Notes: generated by a model from the sequence alone, not told the origin. Shown: positions 48,746 to 62,459, counted from the stretch's first letter. The stretch: 64,000 nucleotides of DNA from Pterois miles (GCA_947000775.1 CAMQGK010000299.1:4601501-4665500), one strand, 5' to 3'. Program-made: numbers and translations.

Positions 48746-49286
48746 TATTAGTACCAGTACCACATTCTAATAAAAGTTTTAAAATTGCCACAAATGGATT
48801 TATTAATGATTGTTATGAGCCATTTATGGGAGCAGTTTTTAGGGCTGACATTTATTTATGTTGTATGTTAAACTAGAGATAAACACTCAGAAACTAGAGA
48901 TAAATACTCATGGATTCCTCACTTTACAATAAGCTTTCAATATCAGTAAGTCATCTGCAACATTAAGACATTAATAATGAGTTCATACAACAATCCATCA
49001 AATCTATAGTTGGTAATATTGTTAATATATGGATACAATCTGTCAGCCCAAAGTTGTTCTTAAATGATCTACAAAGCATGATTATTTAAATGTATCAATC
49101 ATGAATATTGTCCATTTGTCAGTGATGGAAGAAGTACTGATGTTTTTCTCAAGTAAAAATAATAATACCACAGTGTAGGACTACTGTTACAAGTAAAGCT
49201 CCTGTATTGAATCCTTTATAAAGGTTACCTTATCGGTCTGTGGTGCTGTTATACTATGAACAAGTGCAAAAGTCAAGATCACACTG

Positions 49287-49722
49287 AAAGGACCAGTGTG
49301 TAGGATCTGGCGGTATTTAGCGGTGAGGTTGCAGATTTCAACTTGCTAGGGTGGCCACTGCAAAAATGTGAATGGCCCTCTCTAGAGCCAGTTGATTAAG
49401 GAGAAGAGTGCTTAGAGTGAGTATGTACATGGGAAGTGAGTGGTGAAGCAAGAGAGAGAGAGCAGCAGCGACAGAGTGAGTAACGTTATCGACCCAAGCA
49501 GGAAAAGTTATGTTTGGTTTGTCTGTTCTGGGCTACTGTAGAAACATGGCGGTGACTCTGTGAAGAGGACCCACTCCCTCTGTAGATATAAACGGCTCAT
49601 TCTAAGATACTGAAAACACGATTCTTATTTTCAGGTGATTATACTCTAATAAAAACAAACATATTAATATTATAGTCCATTTCTGCCAACAGATCCCACT
49701 AAATGTTACACACTGGTCCTTT
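49287..49722. mobile_element. MITE with inverted ends AAAGGACCAGTGTGTA
   Basis: AAAGGACCAGTGTGTA opens the element and its exact reverse complement (TACACACTGGTCCTTT) closes it, 436 bp apart. No coding sequence lies inside. It matches in form a common teleost MITE; the target duplication is not clear. Confidence 0.75.
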
Positions 49723-50356
49723 GCCGTTACACCTGCCTTCCACTGTGACGCTGCTGTTCTTCACTGTTCTGCAGCCTCCTGCTGATGATACTCTTCAGTT
49801 CAGCAACATCCAGAAACGTGAAGCACACTGCACATCCAACACACCTTTACAGTCAGTGGTGGAGAAGTTGGCCAAACAGGAACACGGTGGAACCAGACCG
49901 ACTGATAATTAGTTGCTGCTGACGAGAACCCCAGAGAGGATGGGTGGGTGGTTATAGAGTTGGGGTTTAGGGGGGAAGGTTATGGCAGGGTTTTTGAGGG
50001 AAACTGGGAAGAGGAGGTCAAAAGAAAGAGAGTGAGCGCTAAGGGCATTTCAAACGACACTGAGGTCCCGTGTAAAAATAAACAGCTTGAGCCCCTCTCG
50101 GCACACCCCCTGTTTATAACGACAGCCGCTCGGGGAACCCCGCCTGTTTACTTTCCCTCTGCCGACTCATCTCAAGTCAGGACGGCGTGTTGGCGTTATT
50201 GTATACATCCTCTCACACACTCACTTGCTCAGGGCTCAGCTGCCACTCCACTTCAAAGACCCGGAGCCCGAGTGGGAACGGAAGAGATATTAATGGGTAT
50301 AATACCAGCACGTCCTTGTGCAATGTGTGTGTGCAGGCCTAGAGCCTCTCCGCTCT

Positions 50357-50489
<133 letters not shown>

Positions 50490-51549
50490 CCCTGGCTTGG
50501 GGTGTGCGGTATCAACATGTCAACATTAAGGAAAGGGAGCTATCAATAGCTCTTCTGCCAGTATTATTGTCCCATCCATCATTTTGACATCACACCACTG
50601 AAGGTGGTCTCTTCCCAACTCCCACTGATGACTCAACCGCAAGAGAGTTTTTAAATGAGGATACCTTGAGGCCGCAGCTAGGAATCTGCAGTAACCCAAT
50701 CTGCAGTCCCGAAGACTCGGAGGATGTGTGTTACTGTTGACTTGCTGTGGGATTATTTTTGGGTTAGCTGCTTACATTTGACAGCAGCGGCCGTCCAGGA
50801 TGACGGTGGGAAATTGGCTTTCCCACTTGGTGTGTAGTGCATGTGTGATTAACCCACAGAGGGGAAAAAAAAAATCCTTGGAAGTATGTGTGTGTTTTAC
50901 ATACATGTATGCATGTCTGTGCATTGAGAGGAGGGGGTTCAGGTACCTCTCTGGTGGTATTTAGACCCTTCATTTGTGTGGAATCCAGCATCATTATCCC
51001 AAAGTGTTGCCAGCTGGAAGCGCTTGGGAGTTCCCATTTGAACTCGATGTGTGTTCTGAAGACGTAGAAAGAGTTAGACAGAGACGAAATGCTCTTAATG
51101 AACGCTCACGTTCTGGTTCTCATTCCGCCTCGATATTCATGAGCGGCACAATCTGGCACTGTCTTGTCGATTAGCTAATAAATTTGCTCGGCCACAACAA
51201 TGCCACCCAAGGTTACAGAGACTCTTTATGAATTAGTTGTAATGCGTTGAGCTGGAAGTGGATGATGGTGGAGGTTCAAATCGAGCACACTGATGATTAA
51301 TAAGAAATCTGCAAAATATTAAAAGAAAACTTTAAATGTTTCCATTTTTCCCTCTTGCCAAGTTCACCAACATCAAAAATGTTACTAAGCAGTTTTGTTT
51401 GGTGGGTGATCAGTTGATGCACTTGACAGTTGAAAGAGTGAACACACAAGACGCTGGTATTCCTAGATGTCCTAATCAGGTGTATGCTATTTTATGTCCT
51501 GTACTGTCAATTCAACCCTATAGGCTATTAGAGCACAAGTGGTCTTTGT

Positions 51550-52066
51550 ATATCTCAACAATATTCATGATTTCTAGTGGATGAATCTCAATGATGTTGG
51601 TGATCCTCTCTCTGTTTTTCTTTTTCTGCACCAGCAAGTCAAAGTTTTCACCTATCCTGTAAAATATCTCTAAACTTCTATTGGATGGATCGGTACAGAT
51701 TGGTACATTACATTTGGTACAGATATGCACTGACTTTGGTGGCTGACTTTTTCCTCAGAGCACCACCATGAGGTTGACATTGACAGGATTAAATGAAATG
51801 TCTCAGCTATATGGATTGCCATGAAGTTTGGTATAGACTGAATTGTAATCACTTTGATCCTCCAGCTCCTCAATCAGGTGAAAATTTCAATTTGTTCAAT
51901 ACTTTATCACAAAACACCTGCAAAACTGATCAGCCTAAACAGTACTTCGTCTTAAATGGTCATTTGTAAATGTTACCATGCCAACATGGTAAACTAAGAT
52001 GTGACCAATTTAAGTCAATTTGAGCATGTTAGTATTTAGCTCAACACGCCTTTGCACTCAAGTAAA
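51550..52066. repeat. Interspersed repeat (GGATTGCCATGAAGTTTGGTA type)
   Basis: It contains phrases typical of a widespread teleost repeat: ATGAATCTCAATGATGTTGG, GAGGTTGACATTGACAGG, GGATTGCCATGAAGTTTGG, AAAATTTCAATTTGTTCAAT and GAGCATGTTAGTATTTAGC. It is fused at its right edge to the Tc1-like relic. Confidence 0.55.
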
Positions 52067-52457
52067 GCCCCAGTCTGCAGTGGTCAGGACCTACCAAAAG
52101 TGGTCCAAGGAAGGAAAACAGGTGAACCAGCAGCAACAGAGTAATGGCCAGACAAGGTTCACTGATGCATGTGGGGAGCGAAGGCTGGCCCGTGTTGTCC
52201 GATCCAATAGAAGAGCTACTGTAGTAGCTGTTAATGCTGGTGGCGATGTTGTCAGAACACACAGTGCGTCGCAGTTTGTTGCGTATGGGGCAGCAGACCG
52301 TTCAGGGTACCCATGCTGACCCGTGTCCACAGCCAAAAGCAACTGCAACAGGCCTGTGAGCATCAGCATCAATGGAAGGAGGTGGCCTGCTCTGGTCTGA
52401 TCAATCACATTTTATTTACATCATGTTTATGGCTGGGTGCGCGTAGGACCTCACCAT
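52067..52457 (+). pseudogene. Tc1-like transposase relic
   Basis: Translated pieces match the start of fish Tc1/mariner transposases: RTYQKWSKEGK, GERRLARVVRSNRRATV, then in other frames a stretch resembling the region that follows (SQFVAYGA). The DNA then continues with CATGCTGACCCGTGTCCAC and GGTGGCCTGCTCTGGTCTGA. The catalytic half and the terminal repeats are missing, and frame breaks are present. It is a dead fragment. Confidence 0.7.
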
Positions 52458-52980
52458 GGGTGCCTATCCTCAAAACAAAATAATACTCAACAACCCAGCT
52501 GCTTTGACGCTACGGTCGAAATAATTCTAACAAGCAAAACTGCAGTAGGTGAACCTACACAGGGAAAACAGGAATACACCATGCTGCATACTACATTTAG
52601 CTGTTGTGACTCTACTCACTCTCTCTGGTATGGGGGATGGTATCACTCCAAAAGGTAAGCAGGACAACAATGGGGCTCCAGCATATGAGATCACACCTAG
52701 AACAGAAGCCAGTCTATTAAGTGTGCAGTGTTAAATGGCTGACTTGTACATCAATTTAAATGCATACCTATAATGCCAAACACTTCCAGCTTCAACAGAG
52801 ACAGAGGAGCAGGGCCAAAAGAGCGATCTTAGGCCAACAGGTGCTTTATATAATACGGTCCTAATTAGGGAATTGGCTGGGGGAGGAGTCCAGCCTGGGG
52901 CTGCATTCACCAACACCACACATGATACTGTTTAAGGTCCACTGGGCTTTCTATATAACAAATCTTTAAACTGGCTCAAA

Positions 52981-53019
52981 AGGTCAATAAAAGGTTAATA
53001 AAAGGTTAATAAAAGGTTA
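52981..53019. repeat. 11-bp tandem repeat
   Basis: AGGTTAATAAA (first unit AGGTCAATAAA) three times, then a partial unit. Confidence 0.9.
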
Positions 53020-53107
53020 GCGTCTTACAGCTTGTCTGGGATCACAGATGCAGTGTACTCACAGCCTTGCAGCCAACATTCACATTCAGAGATTAAACAA
53101 TATTTAA

Positions 53108-53121
53108 CCACTAGATGGCAG
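53108..53121 (+). promoter_or_regulatory. CTCF-like motif
   Basis: CCACTAGATGGCAG fits the CTCF core consensus at every position. It lies in unique-looking sequence between the Tc1 relic and the 54.2-kb microsatellite. It might mark a boundary between the two genes, but this is inference. Confidence 0.45.
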
Positions 53122-54231
53122 TATTGATCTAGTTTGATGTCTTTTTCCACCTGTTTCAGGGTTTACCATGCATGTCAAAGTATGAGACCACTCTTCAAGA
53201 CAGTCATAAATGGTCAGAACTGACACAAGGGTAGTAAATCTTGCAGACTGATCCCAGATAGTTCCTGTAACTGCTGGGATAAATGCTGTGATCTGGGGTC
53301 TGTCATCAATATAGCACTCTGCAGGTGTAAATCCTTAAAGATAAATAGGTGTTTCTTTGGATTGTGCATGTGTAAATGTGTATTTGTGTTACAGAATATG
53401 AAAAACTAATGCTGGGCTACAAGAACGACTGTAAGTTTTGGGCAGATTCCACAGTGAGTTTTTTTATCAAGCATCAGCAGGTATATTGATATTTTCTAAA
53501 TCAATAACCTTAAGTCGTCTCTTTAGCCTATTTGCTGTTTTTCTGTAGGGTTTACGTCTCACATATCTATGGAGAAAAAGTATTCTTTGTCAGGCCCAGT
53601 GGTCAGCTTTCCGTAGTCATTTCCGTTCACAAAAGGGCTATTTACCTTCAATATGGTTTGCATAAGCTGCAAGGAGGCTTGGGGTGGGTCAGTAATTACA
53701 ATGCAACTCAAAACCAGCCCTCCCATTACTAAAAAGGATGTTTTCTCTCACTAGTTTAATAATATTAAATGTGCATAATGGGTGGTATGACTCATGCTTT
53801 TTTCTGGGAACATTTTAAAGTCTCTGTTATAAGGTAACACAAACTGACTTTTAAGGTTTAGGCAGTGTTGTTGCTGTTTTATTTGAGGGATTAAAATCAT
53901 AAATTAATGTCACTCCATTTCACTCAACACAGAGAGTATGACCCACATCTTAAGTGGCGCGTACAAAGTTTTGGGTAACACTATGGGAAATTCACTTGAC
54001 AATTGTCCGGCCAATTACTGGAGTATTACATTGTGTTGTTCATTGTGGTCTCTTTCAGTGTAACATGAACCATTCCTAAATGAGACTAAATGCCCTCTGA
54101 TTCAAACAAGTTCATAGCAGTGTTCCCATGGGGTCAACCCTTGTGCAATCTGAGCTGAAAAGCATCCCATTTGGCTCTCCCTTTACATTCAGATCCTATT
54201 GACAAGTGCACACAGGCAGGCATGCAACAAC

Positions 54232-54232
<1 letters not shown>

Positions 54233-54287
<55 letters not shown>
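54233..54287. repeat. (AC)n microsatellite
   Basis: About 27 AC units. Confidence 0.97.
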
Positions 54288-54289
<2 letters not shown>

Positions 54290-55397
54290 GACACACATAC
54301 ACACACACAAAAACCTGCCCCCCTTTGAGTCTAAACCTCTATAGTTGTATATGTCCATTCCCTAATTGGTGGTTCTTCTTTCAAAGGAGTGATTATGTGT
54401 GTATGTGTTTAGAGGCGTCCTCTCTGTGCAAGGCGTCTCGATTCAGTCCATCTCCAACGCCAGAGGGGACAAAAGAGGCACCCGTTCCTCCTCTCGGGGC
54501 GAGGGGCCGTTGACACCAATAAATCCCCCCCTTCCACTTCCTCCCCGGTGTGTTGGGGTTATGTCAGGAATGTCCTGGGTCCTATTGTCCCCCTAGTGCT
54601 CTGTTTTTGGTAACCCATCACCAAGCATTCTCTGCCGCCTCCTCCCTCCCCCTTACACACCAACACACATAGACGTCCACACCCCCTGGGCTGTGTGTCC
54701 CCTGGTCCCTCACTCTGAATAGACCACCTCGGCTGAATACGACAGACAGGCAGGCGTCAGGACATCAGGTTCAGCGGCCCGAGTCGTACACAGCGGCCCA
54801 GCGGGGAGAATACAGCCAGTTATGTTCACCTGTTTGGCTCTTTGTCTTACGGGAGAAAGAAAATAAAACAATGGCGCGAGTGTTTTAGACTCCACTCTTA
54901 ATGCCTATTCTGTCCTTTCAGTGGGATCAAATGCGCTGCCCTCTTTACCCCTTCTATAGTGATCAGTGTTAAAGGACACATTCATCTGGTACTTTTACAC
55001 CATTATACAGTATACTGTTAATTGGTCATGTATATGGTGTTCCAGAAGTTATTTTGTGATGGATTTCTATCATAAATAACCCGTCTCGTGCATTTCTACT
55101 GAATTTAGTGAATTCCAATGTGTGCCACAATGTATGTCGATAGAGAACAGAGCTGGAGCTTTGTCTTCAGCTGTGGGTTTGTGTGTAGATAAAGCAGTCT
55201 CTGTGATTATGTGTAAGATTCATAGACTGTATATAAATATGGATGACATGACAGCTCCCCAAAAGTGAAGCCAAAACATCTGGATTGCTTCCTGGTGGCT
55301 GGCTGCAGTACAGGTCATAAATCCTGCCTCCTCCATGTTAGTGGATGAGACATGGGTCAAGATAAGATGTCAAAGTACACGTCAAATCTTTCCCAAA

Positions 55398-55750
55398 GAT
55401 GGTTTCTGTCATCACCCTCACAGCAAGAGGGTCACAGGTTCAAATCAGGCTTGGGGCTCTTCTGTGTGGAGTTTGCATGTTCTCCCTGTGTTAGCGTGGG
55501 TTTTCTCCGGGTGCTCCGGCTTCCTCCCACAGTCCAAAGACATGCAGGTTAGGTTAACTGATGACCCTAAATTGCCCGTAGGTGTGATTGTGAGCGTGAA
55601 TGGTTGTCTGTCTCTATGTACCCTGCAATGGACTGGTGACCTGTCCAGGGTGAACCCCGCCTTTGCCCAATGCCAGCTGGGATCGGCTCCAGCCCCCCCG
55701 CGATCCCTAACGGGATAAGGGGTTGAAGATGGATGGATGGTTTCTGTCAT
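55398..55750 (+). mobile_element. 5'-truncated SINE with target duplications
   Basis: GATGGTTTCTGTCAT occurs at 55398-55412 and 55736-55750, flanking a copy of the TTTGCATGTTCTCCC-type SINE. That copy contains the B-box-like GGTTCAAATC, CAGTCCAAAGACATGCAGG, GACCTGTCCAGGGTGAACCC and a GGATGGATGG tail. The A-box half is missing. Part of the duplication may be tail sequence. Confidence 0.75.
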
Positions 55751-55776
55751 TTTAGGTAGTTCATGCTGATGTGTGT

Positions 55777-55870
55777 TAAGATAAGATAAGATAAGATAAG
55801 ATAAGATAAGATAAGATGAACTTTTATTAATCCCCAGGGAAATTATCTTTCAGTTACATCCCATCCAAGA
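55777..55870 (-). mobile_element. (AAGAT)n plus truncated retroposon 3' end
   Basis: Eight AAGAT units (55777-55817) are followed by GAACTTTTATTAATCCCCAG and GGAAATTATC. Read on the minus strand this is a retroposon 3' tail with a pentanucleotide end, like the tails at 28000-28058 and 56186-56246. Confidence 0.6.
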
Positions 55871-56185
55871 AACATAAAAAAACAGTGGCACATAACAGGG
55901 GGAGGACAGGAGCGAGAGGACTGAGGGTCGCCACCCTTTTGGACGGCGCCTCATTTTTGAACAGTGGGAGGAAGTGGACACACGTCATCCATTTCTATAT
56001 ATACCGTCTCTGGTTGGGTCCAACACAGAGAGTTTAATGTGCTAAAAACAACACATAAACTGCACCCAGCTCCACTAGGATTGTCTCATTTTTACACAAA
56101 GTGACTTTAAAGGCACCAGATATTCAACACATAGCCAACGGGTCTTATCAACTGCCATAGATTCTGATCAATTGAGTTTTCCATT

Positions 56186-56246
56186 GAAGAAGAAGAAGAA
56201 GAAGATCAACCTTTATTGAGTCCCACAGTGGGGAAATTCAATTTAC
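56186..56246 (-). mobile_element. Truncated retroposon 3' end with (GAA)n
   Basis: (GAA)n then CAACCTTTATTGAGTCCCAC and GGGGAAATTCAATTT. The reverse complement matches the tail of the SINE at 27746-28058, so this is a 5'-truncated copy in the opposite direction. Confidence 0.6.
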
Positions 56247-57436
56247 CCTTTCCATTGATAATGGCATATCTGCTTGTTCTATGATGTATTTCACCCTGTG
56301 TAATAATGGCTACAACACTGACTCCAGTGACCACAGGCTTTACTGGAAATGTCAACATGACAACACATTGTTTTCATCTAGTCATCAGCAGGGACACACA
56401 TACGCTGAACAACAAAATGGAAAAGTACAGCACTATTTTGCAACTTTGTCTTTTCCCTCTGAGGATATATGTTCGTAGTACTCTGATGTACACCCCAGAT
56501 TCATTTTCTATTCCCATGTAAACGTCACTTCTCTCTTGTGTAACTCATCTCACCGAGATCTTTGCAAACGAGGTCAAGCTAAACGTTAATTACCTCTAAA
56601 TTTAGGTCGTACAGAAAAAGGATTAGAAAAAAGCACACAAAGACTTAAAAAGAATGAAAGTATACACACATACAAGCCAGGAAATTATTATAAAACTAGT
56701 TAAAATGTATTACACATAGTCCTTTGATAGCAGCCGCCTCATTCATTGTTCAAGCACTACCCTGTTCATTAAATAACCTAATTACTCAGGGGACAAAGGA
56801 TTAATTGGAAGTACTTTTTAATTGTGGTGTCCTACTTTTTTTTTTTCTGACTGCTAACGTGGAACCGATTATGAAGAGAGTGAACTGAATTACTAAAGGT
56901 TGACTTTCTTAAGTTGAGGTCTTTACACGGCTCAGCAACTGACATGTAATCATGACCCATGACCCTGCTGTCTATCGCTATCATGCACTGCGGTTTGTTT
57001 GTGTATGGTCATGTTTTTGCACAGTTTGCAAGGAGAGAAAACCTACGAGACAGTCATCGAGTGTGTCCAAATTGGGCTCTATCATCTGCAACTTCGTCAT
57101 CTCCCTCACGCTCTTCCTCCCTCACAAACCAAGCTCACACATAGTGTACACACATTCCCAAATCTCCTTGGTTGCCACATGTCACGCATAACCATTCAAG
57201 ACATCATGTGTCCATTCATTGCGAGCCCTTCGTGCATTCATTCAGCCCCTCTAATAGCACACACACTCTCTCCTCTGGCCTTATTTTTGGCTTCAAGTGC
57301 CAGTCGCAGCAGAGGTAACATCACATTCTGCTGCTTCCTCATGTCACCTGGCTGCATTAGAGCATCGCGCCACTGCCAAACCCCAAATACCAGAGGTTTG
57401 ATTTGTTGTTCAGTGGGGGCTATGTATGTGTTTTCT

Positions 57437-57438
<2 letters not shown>

Positions 57439-57499
<61 letters not shown>
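57439..57499. repeat. (GT)n microsatellite
   Basis: About 30 GT units. Confidence 0.97.
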
Positions 57500-57502
<3 letters not shown>

Positions 57503-57679
57503 AGGGAGTAAGAGGGAGTAGGTGGGTTGTACACATGTTACGAAGCGAGGCGCCATTGCGGCCTAAAAAACTATTAGGCTCTGTAAATACACACTGTGGC
57601 GAAAGTAAACATTCTCAGCATGCCATCTAGGCGCACAGAGGGGTACTGGGAGACAGCCGCCGGACAGGCTGCGAGGGGG

Positions 57680-57682
<3 letters not shown>

Positions 57683-57750
<68 letters not shown>
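57683..57750. repeat. (GT)n microsatellite
   Basis: About 34 GT units, 183 bp from the previous tract. Confidence 0.97.
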
Positions 57751-57752
<2 letters not shown>

Positions 57753-59561
57753 AGTACAGAAGCAATCAGTGAGCTGAGAGGAGATGAATATGGAAAATAC
57801 AGAAAACTTACGAGTGTGTATATAATCAAGGCAGCGCAATCACGATCAAGTTGAGTAGTCAGGTAAACAACTTAAGGATGGTTTACCTGTGTGTGTCGTT
57901 ATGGCGACCAGAGACCAATTAGGTATCAGGAGCACTCTGGGAACACCTAGTGTTTGCGTGGGCTTGCGATGAGTGCTGTCCAACTCTAATGTCTATCCTC
58001 CGACGTGTGTGTGTGTGTTGTGAGTTTGTTCCTTGTTGTGCTCACTTTACCGGAGGCCGGTGGGGGTCGGGGGGGGTATCTGATTTTAGTTTGATGAGGT
58101 AAAGATGGTAAAGTTAGTAGTGGTTAATGGCGTATTTGTGTCCATACATTTTTAGCCCCGGGGCAATAACACTTTCACAATTCACAGTCTGTGACACTGG
58201 CGTGTACTGAACACGCTCCACAAACTTTTAACGCCTAACGTCTCCTGATTGGCGAGGAGGGAAAAAAACACGATAAAAAGTAAAATTAGGCTGTTCTTAA
58301 AGGGATAAAAACACAGCCATTGATGCAAAGGGACTATTTTTTGAATGCTGGCCATGGGAGAAAGCACAAGTAACCATGGAAACAGAGCTCAGGATATGCA
58401 CTATTCCCAGCCCCGCGAGTGCCACGCCACCCACAGCTCTATTTTTAGGCCTCACTTTGGGCTTACAATATCTGTTACATCTAACAAGAGTTAAACTGAG
58501 TAATCAGCAAGCATGACTACAGAAATGTGACTCTGACACTATGCGTCTGATTAAAAGGGGAGCAGCATAAGAGCGTATAGGGCAACCAGGCTCTTACTGA
58601 AGGCTTCTGACTGCTGTGTGTGTTCAGTGGGAGCTCCAAGGACACAAGAAATACAAATAAAACAGACATAATTTATCTGATTATTACTCTTCAAATTGCT
58701 GGTATCAAGAGAGTAAGACTAGTAGTAGTAGTAGTGCACAATAGATTTATAAGATAAATTGGGCTCAAGAGGATTACAACAACAAGCATACAGTATAAAA
58801 ACAAATAACTGTGCATGGGGAAATGCTTAAAGAGAGGCAGGAAAGAGCCTGGATATACTGTAGAAGGTCAGGTCAACTTTGGCCTTTTGCCTGTGCTTTA
58901 AGCCCCGCTTGGCATCACAAGTCACTCTTCACACTCTCCAGATTTGCAGCATACCGGAGACTTTTCAACAACCAGTGTTGAGAATTTAAGATTTAAGTAG
59001 TACAGTACCGTGAATGACGAATGTGCTCATGACTCTTTGTGGCATTGCATGCATTTCCAGTCTGCTTAATTGTCAGAAGCGCCGCTTGTTTGGCAATGAC
59101 CAGGAGTTTGATTACAATCACCTGTTATTTGACTACAGTCACCTGTCGTTTGCCGGCAAAGATGGCCACCGTGTTGATGTAACGGCATGTTATGAATTCA
59201 GTGGCCTGCCGCTGCTGACTCCAGGTCAGGCTTGCAAGCTGTTGCAGCGATGGATCGTCGACATCAGGACGATGTGACTGGTCATAGATCAGTCTCGAAG
59301 CACTTAAAGCGGTCCCTGAACAAGGTCCCATCTTACAGACTCACACAGATAGAAACACACATTTCAGGCATAACTTGGTGAGAGAAGAGTGTAATTATTA
59401 GCCAATCAGGGCCTTGCGGTGGTTCAGAGAGTAACTAATCAACTGAGGACCACCAGAAATACTGTGAGGAATCTGTGGCAATATACATCCATGCACTAGT
59501 GCATCATCACTGCACACATACACACTCTCTTAGATACATCTCTTGCTTCTACAAATGCTTG

Positions 59562-59584
59562 ACACACACACACACACACACACC
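59562..59584. repeat. (AC)n microsatellite
   Basis: About 11 AC units. Confidence 0.95.
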
Positions 59585-59662
59585 TCCAGACACCACAAGC
59601 CGGGGGTTGGTGGTCTGAGGGAATGCCGGGTATCATCTGCGGTGACTCCATTTATGTCTGTG

Positions 59663-59668
<6 letters not shown>

Positions 59669-59702
<34 letters not shown>
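59669..59702. repeat. (GT)n microsatellite
   Basis: About 17 GT units, opposite in direction to its neighbours. Confidence 0.95.
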
Positions 59703-59705
<3 letters not shown>

Positions 59706-59857
59706 CCTCCCTCCCCTCAGTGCTCCATCTAATACCCTGTCATCATCAATAACCTCAGCAGTGCTGACTCACTGGCTTTTACAACCATGGGGTTTGGGCC
59801 TTACTTACAGCCACAGACCCTTGTCTCCGTCTCTGTCTGTCAGCCCGCTGCACAAAC

Positions 59858-59858
<1 letters not shown>

Positions 59859-59951
<93 letters not shown>
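59859..59951. repeat. Long (AC)n microsatellite
   Basis: About 46 AC units. Confidence 0.97.
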
Positions 59952-61691
59952 AGGGATGTGCGTACATGTGTACTGATTGTGTGCAAGCTGGCAATCAGCA
60001 TACATTGCTTCCTTATTCTTCATCATAGATCCACACAGGTATGGATGGATGTGTGCCGTTCACATGTTTGCTGGATTGAAAGTCACCGCAGACCCTTTAC
60101 CACCCACCCACTGATGCACCCCAATCATTCCCACAATCCATCATAATAATTGAGTCTCATCAGGAGACAGAGCCTCATCATCTTCACCACAAAACTTGCC
60201 ACCACCGCCCCCATCATCCCTATCCTAATTGTCTCCAGGCCTTTATCTAATCCTCCTTACAGGCTGTAAATATGTGCTTTATCTCATACCCACATGACAG
60301 TTTAAATACATTTTGTCAGAGATCTATGCTGATGAATGTGTCAGACTATAATGATGATGCTGAGTCTGACAGGGTGAAGGCCACCAGTGTCTTGACATTT
60401 TATAAGCTCTGACGTGTCAGCGCCTCACACGATGGTGTCGATGGGTAGACGCTCTTTCACGTTTCTCAGCGTAACGCGCCAATCAAATGTCTGTCTGCAG
60501 CCGTGAGGACTGTAAATTTACATCAAGTGACATTTTGTGATGACACTTGATGAATGAAAGTGGGGATTTTATGAATGGTGTGAAGTTGTGACAGTCATTT
60601 TGCATAAAGTGAAGACAGGAGTCTGACTGATTTGAGGATTGGCATTTTCCCTGCAAGGTGTAAGAAAAAAAAACACATTTAATATATAACTGTGTTAGAT
60701 GCTTCTGTATTAAACGGTTTCTGTTTTTAGCATGGGATTAATTTAGTGGGTGTACAGTGGATTTGAGCAAATAGATCAGACAGCACTTTCATGGCACTTA
60801 TGAGTTCTAAAATAATAACCTCCAGAACATGTGATTAACATGTGTGCTGATCATGAATATCTAACATTTTTGTTTAGTTTAAAACAGTGATAAAAGTAAT
60901 AATGCGTGTAAAATTGGGGTATTTCTAGTGAATTAAGTACTTTGCTGACAATGAACGATTTATCATTTTGCTGAGGACCCCCTGGATTCCCCTCAAGGAC
61001 CACCTGGAGGCCCCCGGACCCCACTTTGAGAACCGCCGATATGACTGGCTGGCAGGGGTCTGTTCCTAAAAGGTGCGCACCTAACTGGCTGGAGCCAGGG
61101 CGGCGTATTGCCTTTCACACGCTTCTAAAATACTCTCCGGGCAGAGCCTGAAAGGGTTACTGTTTCCCAAAGTGCCTCATTCTGCGCAGTCGAGAGGGGG
61201 CGGCTGAGTGGCGCCGTCGAGTCAGAGACGCAGTTTCTAAAAACCCCGAGACATCATCAAGAAAGAAGCTGACAGTAAGGAAAGCAGCCCCCCCTCCTCC
61301 TCCTCCTGCTCCTTCTCCTCTTCCTCCTCCTCCTCTGCTGGCATGTTGCCGTTCTCCTCCTCTGCTTACCAAATCCCCCTCAGTGGTTCTGTCACAATAA
61401 CCGGGCGGCAAGTGTCAAAACTGCCCGCAAAAAAAATGAGTTTAACGCACACAAGATGCGCTCAGTGGAAACACTCCACAAGCTGCTTTTAGCTCTCAGA
61501 CATTTAGTCATAGCTCTGTTGAAGTCGTTGATTTTGTTTAAAGAAGAATATAAACACCATAACCCCCCTTTCATTTCATAATTTCCCTGCGCCTTTAATT
61601 GGCCATATCTTTTTAACTCGCAGACAGCAGCTCTCCAATTAATAGTCTGCTAACGTCAAAAACAGTTGACCATTGTTTTATGGGCTTTGTG

Positions 61692-61695
<4 letters not shown>

Positions 61696-61737
<42 letters not shown>
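61696..61737. repeat. (CT)n microsatellite
   Basis: About 21 CT units. Confidence 0.95.
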
Positions 61738-62459
61738 GGGCGGTCAGACTTGAATAGGCGCCGGTCTGCTCCAGTCCACCTCTATACAAATACCTCAGTG
61801 GAACTTGTGTGAAGCTTCCAGGGTAAAAAGCGCAGACCCCAGACGCCCCTGGCTCTCACAGCCTATAGACGCTCGCCGTTTCATCATCTGACTCTGTTTG
61901 AAATGTCTGAATAATATTTTACCCATTATGTTAACACCTCGGAGCCCTTAGAAGCGGGCAGTGTGCACAGACAGGACAAGCAGAGGTGACTGTCTCGCTG
62001 GCTGAGACAAATGAATGGCAGTTCTGTGGAGGCGCTCGAGCTAGTTGCGCATTACGCAGCAGCGTAGTAAATCAGCCCTTTCTGAAATCATTGTGACGGC
62101 GCGGAGCGTCAGGCAGCCGGTCCACACAGAGTCACTGGAGCTGTGGACTTACTGTGCAGTTAGTAACTCCACTCCACTCCGTGGCCCAGCCGTCTACACT
62201 GCAAAAAATATCAGGAAACAACATTTTTTGGCTCAATTTCACTTGATTCCAATTCAAGAAACCTTTTTTCCCCTCTTGAACCAAATGACTTTTTATATGA
62301 CACTTGAAATGATCTCAGCCATTCTTGTAATGAAAGATTACAAGATCCAATAGGACAACATGTTCAGGTGATATTTTTTACAGTGTACATGCCCCCCCCC
62401 CACCCTCCCCCCTGGATATAGACACTCAACATGGCTCGACACTAATACACGTTGTAAAG

